The position numbers were made by a program, and so were the translations under genes. 64,000 bases of DNA from Monocercomonoides exilis (taxonomy: Eukaryota; Preaxostyla; Oxymonadida; Polymastigidae), in the NCBI GenBank assembly GCA_001643675.2, contig LSRY02000002.1, forward strand, positions 657,501 to 721,500, written 5' to 3'. The notes under the pieces were generated by a model. It worked only from the letters and a program-made list of their open reading frames with translations, did not search any database and was not told the origin of the DNA. Shown piece after piece: positions 41,500 through 53,200 of this stretch (within the stretch, counting starts at the first letter, position 1; each line of letters opens with the position of its first letter).

Positions 41500-43896
41500 A
41501 TGATCAAAAAATCTTCATCCAATAGTTCTTCTACAAATATTGAAAAATTTGGTGAAATATACACTACCGAAGGATTCGGAAGAGAGATAGACTTCTTTGA
41601 TCCAAGAGGGGAAACGATGCAGCATCGTTTTAGAACATGGTGTAAGAGCTTTTCATCGAAGAATGCTCTTGCATTCAGAGAAAAAAATAAAGACGGGACT
41701 TGGGGAGAATATCGATATATTACATACAAGCAGTTCGAAGAACGAGTGAATCACTTTGGAAGTGGTCTCAGGCATTTAGGATTTAAAAAAGGTGATCATA
41801 TTGGAATCCTGTCTAAAAACTGTGTTGAATGGATGATATATGATATGGCATGTGCTGTACAAGGATTTGTTTCTGTGCCAATTTATGATTCATACGGAAA
41901 GGAAATCGACGGATTCTTGATGACTCATTCAGATTGTATTGCAGTTGTTGTCCAAGCAGAAAATTTGCCAATGGTCCTTTCCCTTGCAAAGGAAGGAGCC
42001 ATTCCAAAAATCAAAACAATAATTGGAATAGATAACCAAACAACTTTTGATAAAAGCTTTGAAGGATGCGATTATAGGTTTTCAGAAGTCTGTAAATTTG
42101 GAGAGGAACATCCATACGAGGATGCAGATGTAAAATCAGACGAACTATTAACAATTGTTTATACTTCAGGAACATCCGGACAGCCTAAGGGTTCAATGTT
42201 ATCCAATGAAAATTTGTGTTCTGGATACGTTATGATGGGAGCAAGAGTTGCTCCAACGACGGATGACGGAAGAGTTATCTCATATTTACCTTTGGCGCAC
42301 GTATTTGATCGTACAATAGAATATTCATTTTTGGAGAAAGGCGGTTGCGTGGGCTATTTTCACGGAGAAATGGCTCAACTTGTCTCAGATTTGAAAGTCT
42401 TTCGACCAACTGCACTTCCAGGAGTCCCCCGTTCTCTTACGAAAATGTATGAAGCTGTGATAAATAACATCAATAAACTTCCTTGGTTTAAGCGTACTAT
42501 GTTCTGGGCCGCATACAACTGGAAAAGAAAACTACCGTTTGAACGAAGAATTCAACAAAACACATGGGCCGATGCAATTTTCAAGAATGTGAGAGATGTT
42601 GTTGGAGGGCAAGTTCGGATTATTGTTAGCGGAGCAGCTGCACTCAATCCAACAATTGCAGAATTCCTTCACGTCGTGTTGGCTGTACCATTTGGTGAAG
42701 GATATGGACAAACAGAAACAAGTTGCTGCATTACAGGTCCTCATCTCTCTGAAACTCACTTTGGAGCTGTTGGCATCCCATTCCAATACATGGAGGTTCG
42801 ACTGATGTCTTTGCCAGAAATGGGATATCTTACAACCGATAAGCCATATCCTCGCGGAGAAATCCAGTGCAGAGGACCAAATGTATTTATGGGATACTAC
42901 AAGGACAAAGAGGCAACAGATAAACAGTTTATGCCTGATGGATTTTACAGATCAGGAGATGTTGGTGAATGGATTCCTGGACCTTTCACAACTTTGGGTC
43001 CACTGAAGAAAGGCAAAGATGGAAAAGTGAAGGAAGGGGAGACAGAAAGAGAACCGGGATTACCACTTAAGTCGATGAGAATCATTGATAGAACGAATAA
43101 CGTGTGCAAAATGACTCATGGAGAGTATGTTGTGGTAGAGCAACTCGAAAGCATGATTGAACAGTCATGGTACGGTGATGATAAATCGTACACAATTAAA
43201 CGATATCTAAATGAGTGGACTATCGCTCCTCCAATCGGAATGGAATTCATCGTGGCTTTTGTCTGTCCAAAATGGAATGCGCTTCTCGACGAATCGAATG
43301 TTGCAGAAACAGGCGCATCCAGCTGGCCAGGTGTGAAAGAGTGGTGGACTTCTACTCCGATTGAAAGCAGAAAGAATGTGCCACAAAATTTGAAAGACTC
43401 ACTCTCAAAGTTGCCATGCGTATCAGATTTCTTCATCAACCAATTTACAATGGTCTCTGCTCGACTTGTTCACCTTGGCAGGATGAAACGATACGAAATG
43501 ATTACGGGTGTCGTCTTGTGCCCAATTGAATGGTCGCCAGAGAATGGATTGACAACAGCTTCTTTGAAGACAAGAAGAACAGTTGTGAAGAAATATTTTA
43601 TCAAAGAATTCGACAACGAAGTTGCCAGAGTTCAAGAAAGAAGAAGGAGAAAGCTTCAGCAATCGAATGATGCTCTTCACAAAAAAGATGACGATGCACC
43701 GTCTGCGTCTTCGTCTTCATCACCAAACTCTCCGAGCATTGCTCCATCTTCCTCCCCAGCACCAGCATCGTCCCCGTTTGAAGTAGACGACTTGCCGCTT
43801 CCAGTTTCTGCCAAGCGCAAGAGAATGATAGTTCTGTTTCTGGTTGTTCTAATTCTTGTATTTATGAGTTTCCGTTCATTCATCAGAAAAAATTAA
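41500..43896 (+). CDS. ACSL: Long-chain-fatty-acid CoA ligase with C-terminal membrane anchor
   Basis: The enzyme activates long-chain fatty acids to acyl-CoA through an acyl-AMP intermediate. The frame is 798 residues from ATG 41500. The AMP-binding signature TIVYTSGTSGQPKG lies at 218-231, the adenylation motif GYGQTET at 401-407, and the FACS-type region DGFYRSGDVGEW at 480-491. The hinge and C-terminal motif DRTNNVCKMTHGEYV begins at 530, after a roughly 25-residue charged insertion (GPLKKGKDGKVKEGETEREP) not usual at this place. All active-site motifs look intact. The C-terminus is distinctive: a Ser/Pro-rich linker (about 735-765) leads to a hydrophobic helix at about 776-791 (MIVLFLVVLILVFMSF) and a short basic end RSFIRKN, which fits a tail anchor facing the cytosol, probably on the ER or lipid droplets. 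Most eukaryotic ACSLs are anchored near the N-terminus instead. It is single-exon, divergent from the Ser-rich gene and convergent with ATR. Confidence 0.95.
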   Translation: MIKKSSSNSSSTNIEKFGEIYTTEGFGREIDFFDPRGETMQHRFRTWCKSFSSKNALAFREKNKDGTWGEYRYITYKQFEERVNHFGSGLRHLGFKKGDHIGILSKNCVEWMIYDMACAVQGFVSVPIYDSYGKEIDGFLMTHSDCIAVVVQAENLPMVLSLAKEGAIPKIKTIIGIDNQTTFDKSFEGCDYRFSEVCKFGEEHPYEDADVKSDELLTIVYTSGTSGQPKGSMLSNENLCSGYVMMGARVAPTTDDGRVISYLPLAHVFDRTIEYSFLEKGGCVGYFHGEMAQLVSDLKVFRPTALPGVPRSLTKMYEAVINNINKLPWFKRTMFWAAYNWKRKLPFERRIQQNTWADAIFKNVRDVVGGQVRIIVSGAAALNPTIAEFLHVVLAVPFGEGYGQTETSCCITGPHLSETHFGAVGIPFQYMEVRLMSLPEMGYLTTDKPYPRGEIQCRGPNVFMGYYKDKEATDKQFMPDGFYRSGDVGEWIPGPFTTLGPLKKGKDGKVKEGETEREPGLPLKSMRIIDRTNNVCKMTHGEYVVVEQLESMIEQSWYGDDKSYTIKRYLNEWTIAPPIGMEFIVAFVCPKWNALLDESNVAETGASSWPGVKEWWTSTPIESRKNVPQNLKDSLSKLPCVSDFFINQFTMVSARLVHLGRMKRYEMITGVVLCPIEWSPENGLTTASLKTRRTVVKKYFIKEFDNEVARVQERRRRKLQQSNDALHKKDDDAPSASSSSSPNSPSIAPSSSPAPASSPFEVDDLPLPVSAKRKRMIVLFLVVLILVFMSFRSFIRKN

Positions 43897-44241
43897 TTAA
43901 TTTGTTGAGAGAGCTTTAATAACTTTGTATTTATTATATTCAACGGTTTTCAAATCTTCTTGGAATTCCACGAAATTTTATTTGAAAAGTGGACATTTTC
44001 AGAATTTTTCCATAATGTTTAACATATATTTTGTTACTATCTTTCTTTTTTTTTTTACGTTTCTTTGATTTCTTCAAACCACTCATATTTTATAAATACA
44101 CGTCAAACAATCTTTATAAGGTTATGTAATATTTAACAGATAAATTAAAACTATATTCAAAAATAAAAATCAACAAAAATCCGTTTAAAAAAAGATAATA
44201 ATACCATGCTAAATACACAATTATTATAAGACTTTCTAATT
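43897..44241. other. Convergent intergenic region, ACSL / ATR
   Basis: 345 bp of AT-rich DNA lie between two convergent gene ends. It should contain both 3' untranslated regions. No gene was seen. Confidence 0.65.
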
Positions 44242-47200
44242 TTAAATCCAAGCCGCCCATCCATAATACATTCTTGATAGTTTTTCCAGCGCAGTTGCTT
44301 CGCTGATGAGAAAATGAACATTTGCTTCAACGCTTTGAGGAGCATCTGACATGCCTCCCATCAGCCTTGTCCTCATTTGTGCCATAATCACCCGCACTTG
44401 TTGTTCTGTGGTGATAATCTCCGTTGGCATAGCATACACTGCATCATGGAAGAGCGATTCCCACACAGACAGCAGACAATCTGCATTTCTCCTTAGCACA
44501 CGCAACACAATTGCACACACACATGAGAACGACCCTTCAACTCCAGTAACACCAAATACATCAACCATGTTCTGGGTGAGTCTGAAAGGCACTATCTCTG
44601 GAACATTTAACCGATTTCCTCGATCAAAAAGAAGACTGAAGTCAACATGCATGACCTCACCAGTTGTGCCAATTAGAGAAATATTATCCAAATGTCTGTC
44701 TCCTAACCCAATAATATATCCAACAATGGACCACACTGCATTAGAACGAACAAAATTTGCTGTCATTTCCATCCAGTCATAAACATCAATACGCTCTGAG
44801 AGAAAGAACTCATGTAGAACAGGAGATGCTAGTTGGCACAATCGTGTAAACTGTTCAATTCGAGAAAGAAGAGCCTTTATTGATTCTGGTTTTTTCGGGT
44901 CGTAATCGATATTCTTTTTGTAGATATCAAAGAACATATGAATAGTATAACCAGTATATTTTGGATAAAGATCACTTACAATTGCACGAAGAGCAGCTAG
45001 TCCGTGAACCCATTCTAACATCCCTGATGAACGAGTTACAGGAATGACAGAATAAGTCTTCATCTGCACATGTCTTGCGCGAGCAACTTCATCACTCTCC
45101 AGCATGTTGTTAACAAGCGAGTTGAATTCCATCAGCCTCATATCTTTTCGCATATCATCTCCTGACTTCACTAAAAACATGTAACTTTTTCCATCACTTC
45201 CCACAAATGCAATCTTTCGAGGAACCATTGCTGATTGAAGAAATTCCACTGTTTTGTCTAATCCGTGAATTGTTACGAGTTGTTGTGTGAGTGATGTTCC
45301 TCGAAGGATATTCCACTGATTACGCTGTGATGAATTTGAGGCAGCTAAAGAAGAACTCGATGATGAAGAAGTAGTTACAATACTTGAACAATCAGATGGT
45401 GCTTTTGATAAACTTTTTTGGTCTTGTTCAATTGAAGTTTGCATAAGTTGTGAACAAGCTGGACGAGCAGAAACATAAGAACCTGGCAATATAGAAAGAT
45501 TTCTGGCAGTTGGAATTGCCAGGGGTATTCGTAACGTTGGAGAAAGCATAAACTTTGCAAGCGGAACACTGCTCAATCGCTTCTTCTGATTTTCTGGTCC
45601 TTCAAAATATTCTTTTGGAGTTGAAAATTGTAACAGAATATTTCTTGCGGTCTGAAAAGCAATCCACGGATGTTGAATGTCCTGCGGATTGAAGCAGTCA
45701 CGTGAAGAAGGGACAGAATGCGAAACACGCGACGAAGGTTTTTTTATTGGCGGGATCTGAGGAACAGGCGGAAGCTGATTAATATCATTTGGCGCTGATA
45801 TTGCTGCCATTTGACTCCCGTAATAATTTTTCATTGCAGAATAAGAAAACTGATTTGTTGATGAGCTTGTATGCTGCTGCATCTCTAAACATTTCGATTG
45901 AATAAAACTTCGATGAACAACTCTACTAACGTTGTCAATAATGATTTTTTGTCTCTCTTGCATCACTTTCTTTATTTCTTCTCGTGACATTGTTTGCACT
46001 TCCGGAACTTGGCGGCTTTGCGCTGCGAGCTGCGGTGCTAAAGCTGCACTTATTTTCCCATTTGCTGTTGTAAACATTACAGATCCTGTGCCTGCATTCA
46101 TAGAAAAGGCGGAAGAACTTGAAGATTGGCCTTGAAGCAGCTGCTGAGGCTGTGTGCTCGAAGGAATTATTGGCTGGAAAGGCTCGAATATTGTGAGAGC
46201 GTACCAATAGGCATGAATTGGATACGCTGACAGAACATTTGCAATAATGTCACTTTGAAAAAAGGCAAGAGTTTTATCGTAACAACTGAGATTAGAAATT
46301 AAATGTGAAAGCACATCATAAAAATGAATTACAGGAATTGATTCGATATATTTCTGCATTTCTGGAATAAAATATGTCATCATAAGTTTCAGTAACAGTG
46401 ACATTGCATGGCGCTGATATTTTATTCCATTTATTAAAGTAATGGATAATTCTTTCACCACTTCAAGAAGATGGAGCCGACTCTCTTTTTCTAACTCCTC
46501 AATTTCTTCTCTTTCTCTGTCTCTTCGCCTTGAGTCTCTTTCAACTCCTCTTCCACTTTTTGTTTTTCCTTCTGATGCTTTCCCTCTCTCTCCTTCTCTT
46601 TCTCCAAAATTTGAAACTGATCTACCTGTCATTTGCATCAGCTTTTCGTTAATTTCGTTCCAAGTCTTCAATGAGAACTGAGCTAATTGAAAATGGCCTT
46701 TTTCCAGTCTTGGATTCATCTCAATTACTTTTCCAAGAAACTTTCTAATATCATCAGCTGGTCTCATTCCAGTTTTCTCCCACAACTTCGCAGCGAAAAG
46801 AGATGCTCTAATGAAAACACTAGCACTCTTGGCATCATCAAGATACATCGAACTTAGCAAGCTGGGATTGCTAACTCTTTTCGAAATTATCGGAACAATC
46901 ATTTTTTTGACTTTGTGCGCAGAAAAAATATTGGCTTGGGTTAAATCTTCTCTTTTTGTGACATCATTTTGCAACATCGTCGCAGCAACTTCTTCTTTGT
47001 TCTGTGCAACAAGCAATTTACATTTTTCAAGTAAAAGTGTCCATTCAAGAGAAGATATCACAGAATCAAGAGATCCTTGAGGCTTTCCCTTGTGACTTAA
47101 TTTTTGAACAGAAGGCGAAACAGAAGACATTTGAATTGAGCTGGAAGGCTGTGGAAACGGAAAGCATGCAAGATGAGATGACGATGAAGGATGATAATAT

Positions 47201-50200
47201 GATGCAGCCAAGTATGGAAACATGCTTTGATCTATTTCATTTGATACAGCTTCTGAGGAAGTCGTAGACAACACTTTGGTAAGATCGCTATTGCTCGAGC
47301 GAGTTTTCATTTCTTTCACAGAATTTAATGTATTCTGAAGCGACTTCAACGACTCAATCTCCACTGATGCAAAAGTGTGCATGGCAGCCGAAGCATCAAA
47401 GCATCCGGCTTTCCGTGCTTGTCTTGCGGTTTCTTCGTAGGAAGCAACAGACAAAGAAGAATGAGTAAAAAGAAGTGTTATTATTTCTGATTCAACATTC
47501 AGCAAAGCAGAAGTAGCCGATGAAGACCCAAGCAAACGTATCAAAGATAAAGTGTCCTGCTCAAAAGTCTTTGTGTAATAAGTTATTGATTGAGCTTTGC
47601 TAATGTCGATAGGATTACGATTTGAAGATGAAGAAGAAGAACCAACAATAATAACGTCATCTTCTTCATCATCTCCATTCTCTTTGTTATCATCGACCAT
47701 TTTCATATCATTTTCTTGTGTCATGATTCTTTCTTTAAAAGAAGGCTTGTTTGCTTCAAACTCTCTGTTCTTTGGTTCTTTTTCCATTTCTCGCATCCTT
47801 CTTTTGCGACGCTGTTCTTCGCTGTCTTCCTCGCTTTTAACAAGTGCAATCCACTGGTTAATCAGATCAAAGTACATATGAATATGTTCATTTGCTATCT
47901 TCATGCAAGCTCGACTAAGTGAATGAAGCAGCTCCAGCTCAGAATATGATGGGTGAATAACCTTCATGCGTTCTGTCCATTCGGGCCATGGCGAAAATGG
48001 CAAATCTGTAATTGAAACAGTGTCTTCTTCAGAAAGCAGTGTTGAAGCAGAAGAAGAAGATGCTGATATGGAAGTTGAAGGTTGCTTTAAACTTGGGGAA
48101 AGTTGAGCTTGAACTTGAAAAGAAACCGACGAGCGCAGGCAACTCAAAATTCTTTTTTCAATCCACAAACACAGTTTGTCTATCCATTTACGGCCAACAT
48201 CAATATCATGAAGAGCATGAAGATGAACCAAATCTGGATAAACGCGAGAGTATGTTTCATTAGCAGATGCTGTTATTCGAGGAAGCAAAGCATCGTGCGC
48301 TTGTCCCATTATTTCTTTAAATAGACTATTGTTCATTGAGGCCATTGCGCTGATGCTAAGTCCAACAAGAGATTCAAAAGAAATGTTTGAGGTTGATGTC
48401 ACAGGGCTATCTGGCACTGAAGAAGATTGACAACCACTATCAGCTTTTTGTTTGAGTCTCTCTTCTTGTGAATGATATAGATCGCTGCTTTCAATGCGCT
48501 CCCATTGCCCCATTCTCCATGTTGTCTGAATTGCAGTGCTCTCAATTTCAGCATTGAGATCAGCCAGCTTTGAAGATAGCAAATGAAGCGAGGCTGTTGT
48601 CAGATCAATAAACTTCTCCCTATTTGCTTCTGTATCTTTTTTCTTTTGATTTTGAGAATCACCACTCGAAGAAGTATTTTGTTCAGAAATATTCTGCTTG
48701 CTAACTTCACTATGTTGGATTGAAGATGATGATCTTTGAACTTCAGATGAGCTCTTCCTTCTCTCTTTCACTTCAATCTTCAATGTTTCATTCATTGACT
48801 CCACTTGCTTCAGCTGACCATTCAGTTCAGAGCTAACAGGAGTTATCGCACTGCGACTGTTAACCATTACTGATTCCCACTGTCCCAATTGGAATGAACA
48901 TCTTAGTAAACCACAGTGAGCAGTAAAGTACACAAGATTTTGCATTGCTAGATATTCCAGTTGTAATGTTGAGAGAACATGTAAGCGCCATTTCTGAGAA
49001 AACGAAGAATGGTTCTCATTTATATATGAAGTTCTATTTGGACGCTTAAGTTCAAGTGATGAAAAAGCGGAAGGTGAAGAAAGAGATTCAATTTTCGAAA
49101 CATTTTGCGTTGAACGAACTGGAATCAATGAAGTTGATTCTGAAACAGGAAGATTCGAAGACGCTAAATCAGAAGTCGAAGAAGATGTTACTGATGCTGA
49201 TGCTGAAGGAGAATATCGCGGGGAGAGCGATTGACTTGTCCGTGCATATGCAAGCAGCTGATCGTATCCACGAGAAGCCTCTCTCCATTGAGCTTTCACA
49301 GAATTGTCAGATATTTCATCCAAAATTGAAGTAGACTCTCTCAAGCGAGCTACACCCCGCAGCTCATCATCGTTTCCAAGCGCTGTATAAATCTGCTGAA
49401 GAAGTGTGGATATTTCGTTAGAGTAGCCCTTCAAGTTCTTATCAGAACGAGGAGTGTAACCAATGATGCGAAGATGCTGATCCAAATAAAACAAAGCTCT
49501 TGGAAAGGCATGACATGCAATTGCTGCTCTTGTCAGAAGCAAAAGTGGAATTCGTTCATAAAACTGTCTCATTCTCGTTCTGATTGGAGAAAGCAAACTC
49601 CGCGTCCTGAGCCAAGACGTCCACTGATCAAGCAATGAGAATATCAGTTGTGCAGACACGATCACCTCTCCTTCGCATCTAACTTTTCGAACTTGAGAAG
49701 AAGAAAATGAAAAAGCAGACGACGATGAAAGTGTTGATACAATTAAACTTGTTTGTGAACCGTTCTTTGCAAGAACTGATGATGACGATGACGATGAAAG
49801 AGGCATTCCATAAGCACAATGGTTCAGCATGCTATCTGATGCTTGTCCTTGCTTTGCCATCCAGTTCAATATCCGATCTTCGTCTTCATTGTACAGAGTC
49901 ATTTTAAGAATTCCACACACTTCATCAACAAGTGCATTCATATCTTTTTCGTCTCCACACAGAACCACCGCTTGAATCATATAAGGAAGTAGAAAAGATG
50001 CAAGTTCAGGTACATCCATAGTATATTCGCAAGCTTTGAATATGTTCACCCTTTCTACAAGCAGTGGGCCAAACAACCAGGGCTGATCATATGGTAAAGG
50101 AGGAGGTAGTTGAAGGGTGGGAGCTTGTATCTGCCTGTGAGAAGAAGAACTGGAAGATGGCGATGGAGTTGAGGAAACAAATGAGGATGGCTTGTACAGC

Positions 50201-53200
50201 GGTGGTCCACATGGACTGCCATCAACAACGCGCCGAGTGGGTCGCGAAGGTTCGAAAGGATTTTGAAACACAAAGTGAGAGAATGGCGCACAAGGGATGT
50301 TAATTTGTGATGTTGATAAGGATGATTGTAATTTTACAGGAAGCGAATGAAGCACAAGCTCGTCTGATAAGATAGCTGTTGATGTGTTCAAATGAATTTC
50401 ATTTACTCCATTTGCTATTGGCGAAGACACCAGTGAAGCTTCAGCAGAAGAAGGTATCTTTGCATAAGGGGCCAACAAAAATTGTGCACGGCGGCAAATA
50501 TTCAATGCCCACTGATTGAGCCACTGGCGATGATTGTGCTGTTGCTTTCGAATACTCAAAAGAATTCCAACTCCTTTATAACTTGCATCTTCATTATTGT
50601 TCTGATTTGCTTCTGAATTTTTAGAAGGAGCATCAGTGTAAGTTGTGAGAGTCACATCTCCATCACGAATTGTCATATTCTTGCTGGCAAAAGGCAAAGA
50701 TCCCGAAACGGATGAAGAAGTATTATCATCATTAGCAATAGAACCTGATCTCTCTAACAACATCTCGTTTTTTTCGGGAGCAAATGAAGAGACAAGAACA
50801 TTTCCCAATGGCAGAGCCTGTGTTGATTCTTCGCTTGCACAATACCTTGATGTGCGTAAGAGTGTTACTATTCCCTGATTTGACTTTGATAAGAAGTCAA
50901 ACACAGGAAACACAGAATCGCTCTTTTCTCTGGTTGATAGAGAAAATGATGCAACATCTCCTCTGGTGCGGGATCCAGCTTGGTTCATTTGCTGTTGCAC
51001 TGCTTGATCTTTGGAAGAAGATGAAGCACTCATTGAATTTTGGCGAGTTCCGTTTGAAGAATCCGTCGAATCCTTCGAGCTTGCCAATCGATTTGCGGAA
51101 TATGCAGAAGTTGCAGCTGTAGGGTTGAAAAATGGGCATTCAACGATACTGTGATTGGCAATATCAAACTTCAGAAGATTTTGGAGAGCAATTCCAATTA
51201 TATCTTCGTCCATTGTTGATGAGCGGTAGTGAGGAGCAAGCAGTTCCACAAGAGCAATTGCAAGGGCACTGTTGTGAAATATCTCTTTCTGTGCCTTTGA
51301 GGAATTTGTAGAAAACAAAGAAGATTTCATAACAGAGCTTATTGAATGTGCCACAGCTTCACTCATAGCTCCCTTTTCTTCGATTTGTTCAATTTTCTTT
51401 TGTAATTGTTGTTCATTGTTAACTTTGCTCACAATAATTACAGGATTTTCCATTCCCCTTTGAGGCTGGATCTGATTCTGAGCATAAGTGTTTGAACTGT
51501 CTTTTGCCGAATGTCTTGTTTGCTGCCCATCGGCATTCGCATCGGCAGCAAGCGGAGTCGAATTAGTAGATGATCTGTTTAGCACAGTTGGTTGTGGAGG
51601 ATCTGGAATTGGATATATTTTCATTTCTCGATGTCTTCTTTCGTGCAAAGAAGCAACAGTTAAAGCAGTTGTTGAAGTTGATGCAGTTACAGTTGGAGTG
51701 GAGCTGCTCGAAGATGACTGGCCCGATTGCGGATCTGATATTGGTGTGGAAAGAATATTCACTAACGAATATGGAAGCTCAGACAGCCAAGTATGCTCTT
51801 TAGAATTAAGTGCAATACCATACAGACTTAAAGAGCCTCTGATAACATCTGCAATAAACTCCTCAGCGCATAGCTTTGATATTGAAAGTACTGTTGGATT
51901 CATTGCGCCCAACTCTCCATAACATTCAGCAGCGGCTTCTCGAACATCTCTATTTTCATCATCGCAAAGCTGCAGAAGCAAACCACAAATGGGTCTTAAA
52001 AGATATGTACATGACTCAGCATGTAGTACAGTTAGCTGAGCTTGATAATTGGTACTCTGTGGAAGCTGACTCAATTGAGTCTGCGAAGAAGAAGATGACG
52101 ATGAAGAAGGAGATCCAATGAAAGAATCTGAAGTTACTGATGAAGATGCTTGCGATGCAGTTGGCAACGAATTTTTCACTCTTTGATATGCTTGAAGAAT
52201 GGTTTCAATTGACGGAGGGATTTTCATTGGAGCACCTCCGCCTTCTTGTTCAGCAATTTGGAGGAGAGCACGAAAGAAAAAGAAGCGGTTTGGACGAATG
52301 ACCAGATGTCGAAGTTGAGAAAGCGAAAGAAGTCTAACAGAAGCTGAAACGTGTGTTAGTCCTCTGGCAATAAATACAAATTGATGGAAAATGTGCAGCG
52401 ATGGCAACTGCTTTAGAAATAGCTCATGGAATGAAAGTGTTTGGTCATGTGAAACATCCAATGCATTGTTTGATTGGTAAGCATTTTTTTGAATTGGTGA
52501 GTCCACAAAGGGAAGATAGGGTACTTCAAATAAAGTGACAAGCGCATAATCTGGTTTCAAAACTGTGCGTAAGAGATTAAATTGAGAAGGATCTATAAAC
52601 AGAAGCGTTGACAATGATGATTGCACTTTTTGTATTTTTTGCATGGATGATGATTCTAACAAAAGAGTTGATAAATTTGTGACAGCGCTTGTTTCGTGGA
52701 TTTCTGGATTCATTAAGATTTTCTGTGCTAAAATCGCATCACATAATCTTTGGGGAGGCCAAAACATTGATACAAGTAGTGAAAAGAGAGAAAGAAGACT
52801 TTTGCATCTTTTTTTGAAAAGTATTGCAGCAATCTCTGAAGTTTGCTCCTGTTTTTTCGGTTCATCATATGCCTGATTCTCAATATCCATTTTTAATCGT
52901 TGCTTTTGAGCGTTTATTTGTGAAGAAAGAAAAGGAACCTGACGAGAATGGATGAACTGGTTCTGAATAAGCCGAAGAATTCTGAGCGAATGTTGTTCAC
53001 TTTCTGTTTCTTCTCCGTCTTTTGAACTGAAAAGTGTTTCTGGATCTTCTCTCAAGTTTGAAAGGATTGTAATGAGCAAAGGCAGAATATCTCCAATAAG
53101 CTGAGGAATGAATGGCGAACAAAGGGAAGGAGAGAGAGAAATTATCAAAGTTCTGTAAGTTTGGCAAGCTGAAAGAAAAAGTGAATGGCGTAGGAAAAGT

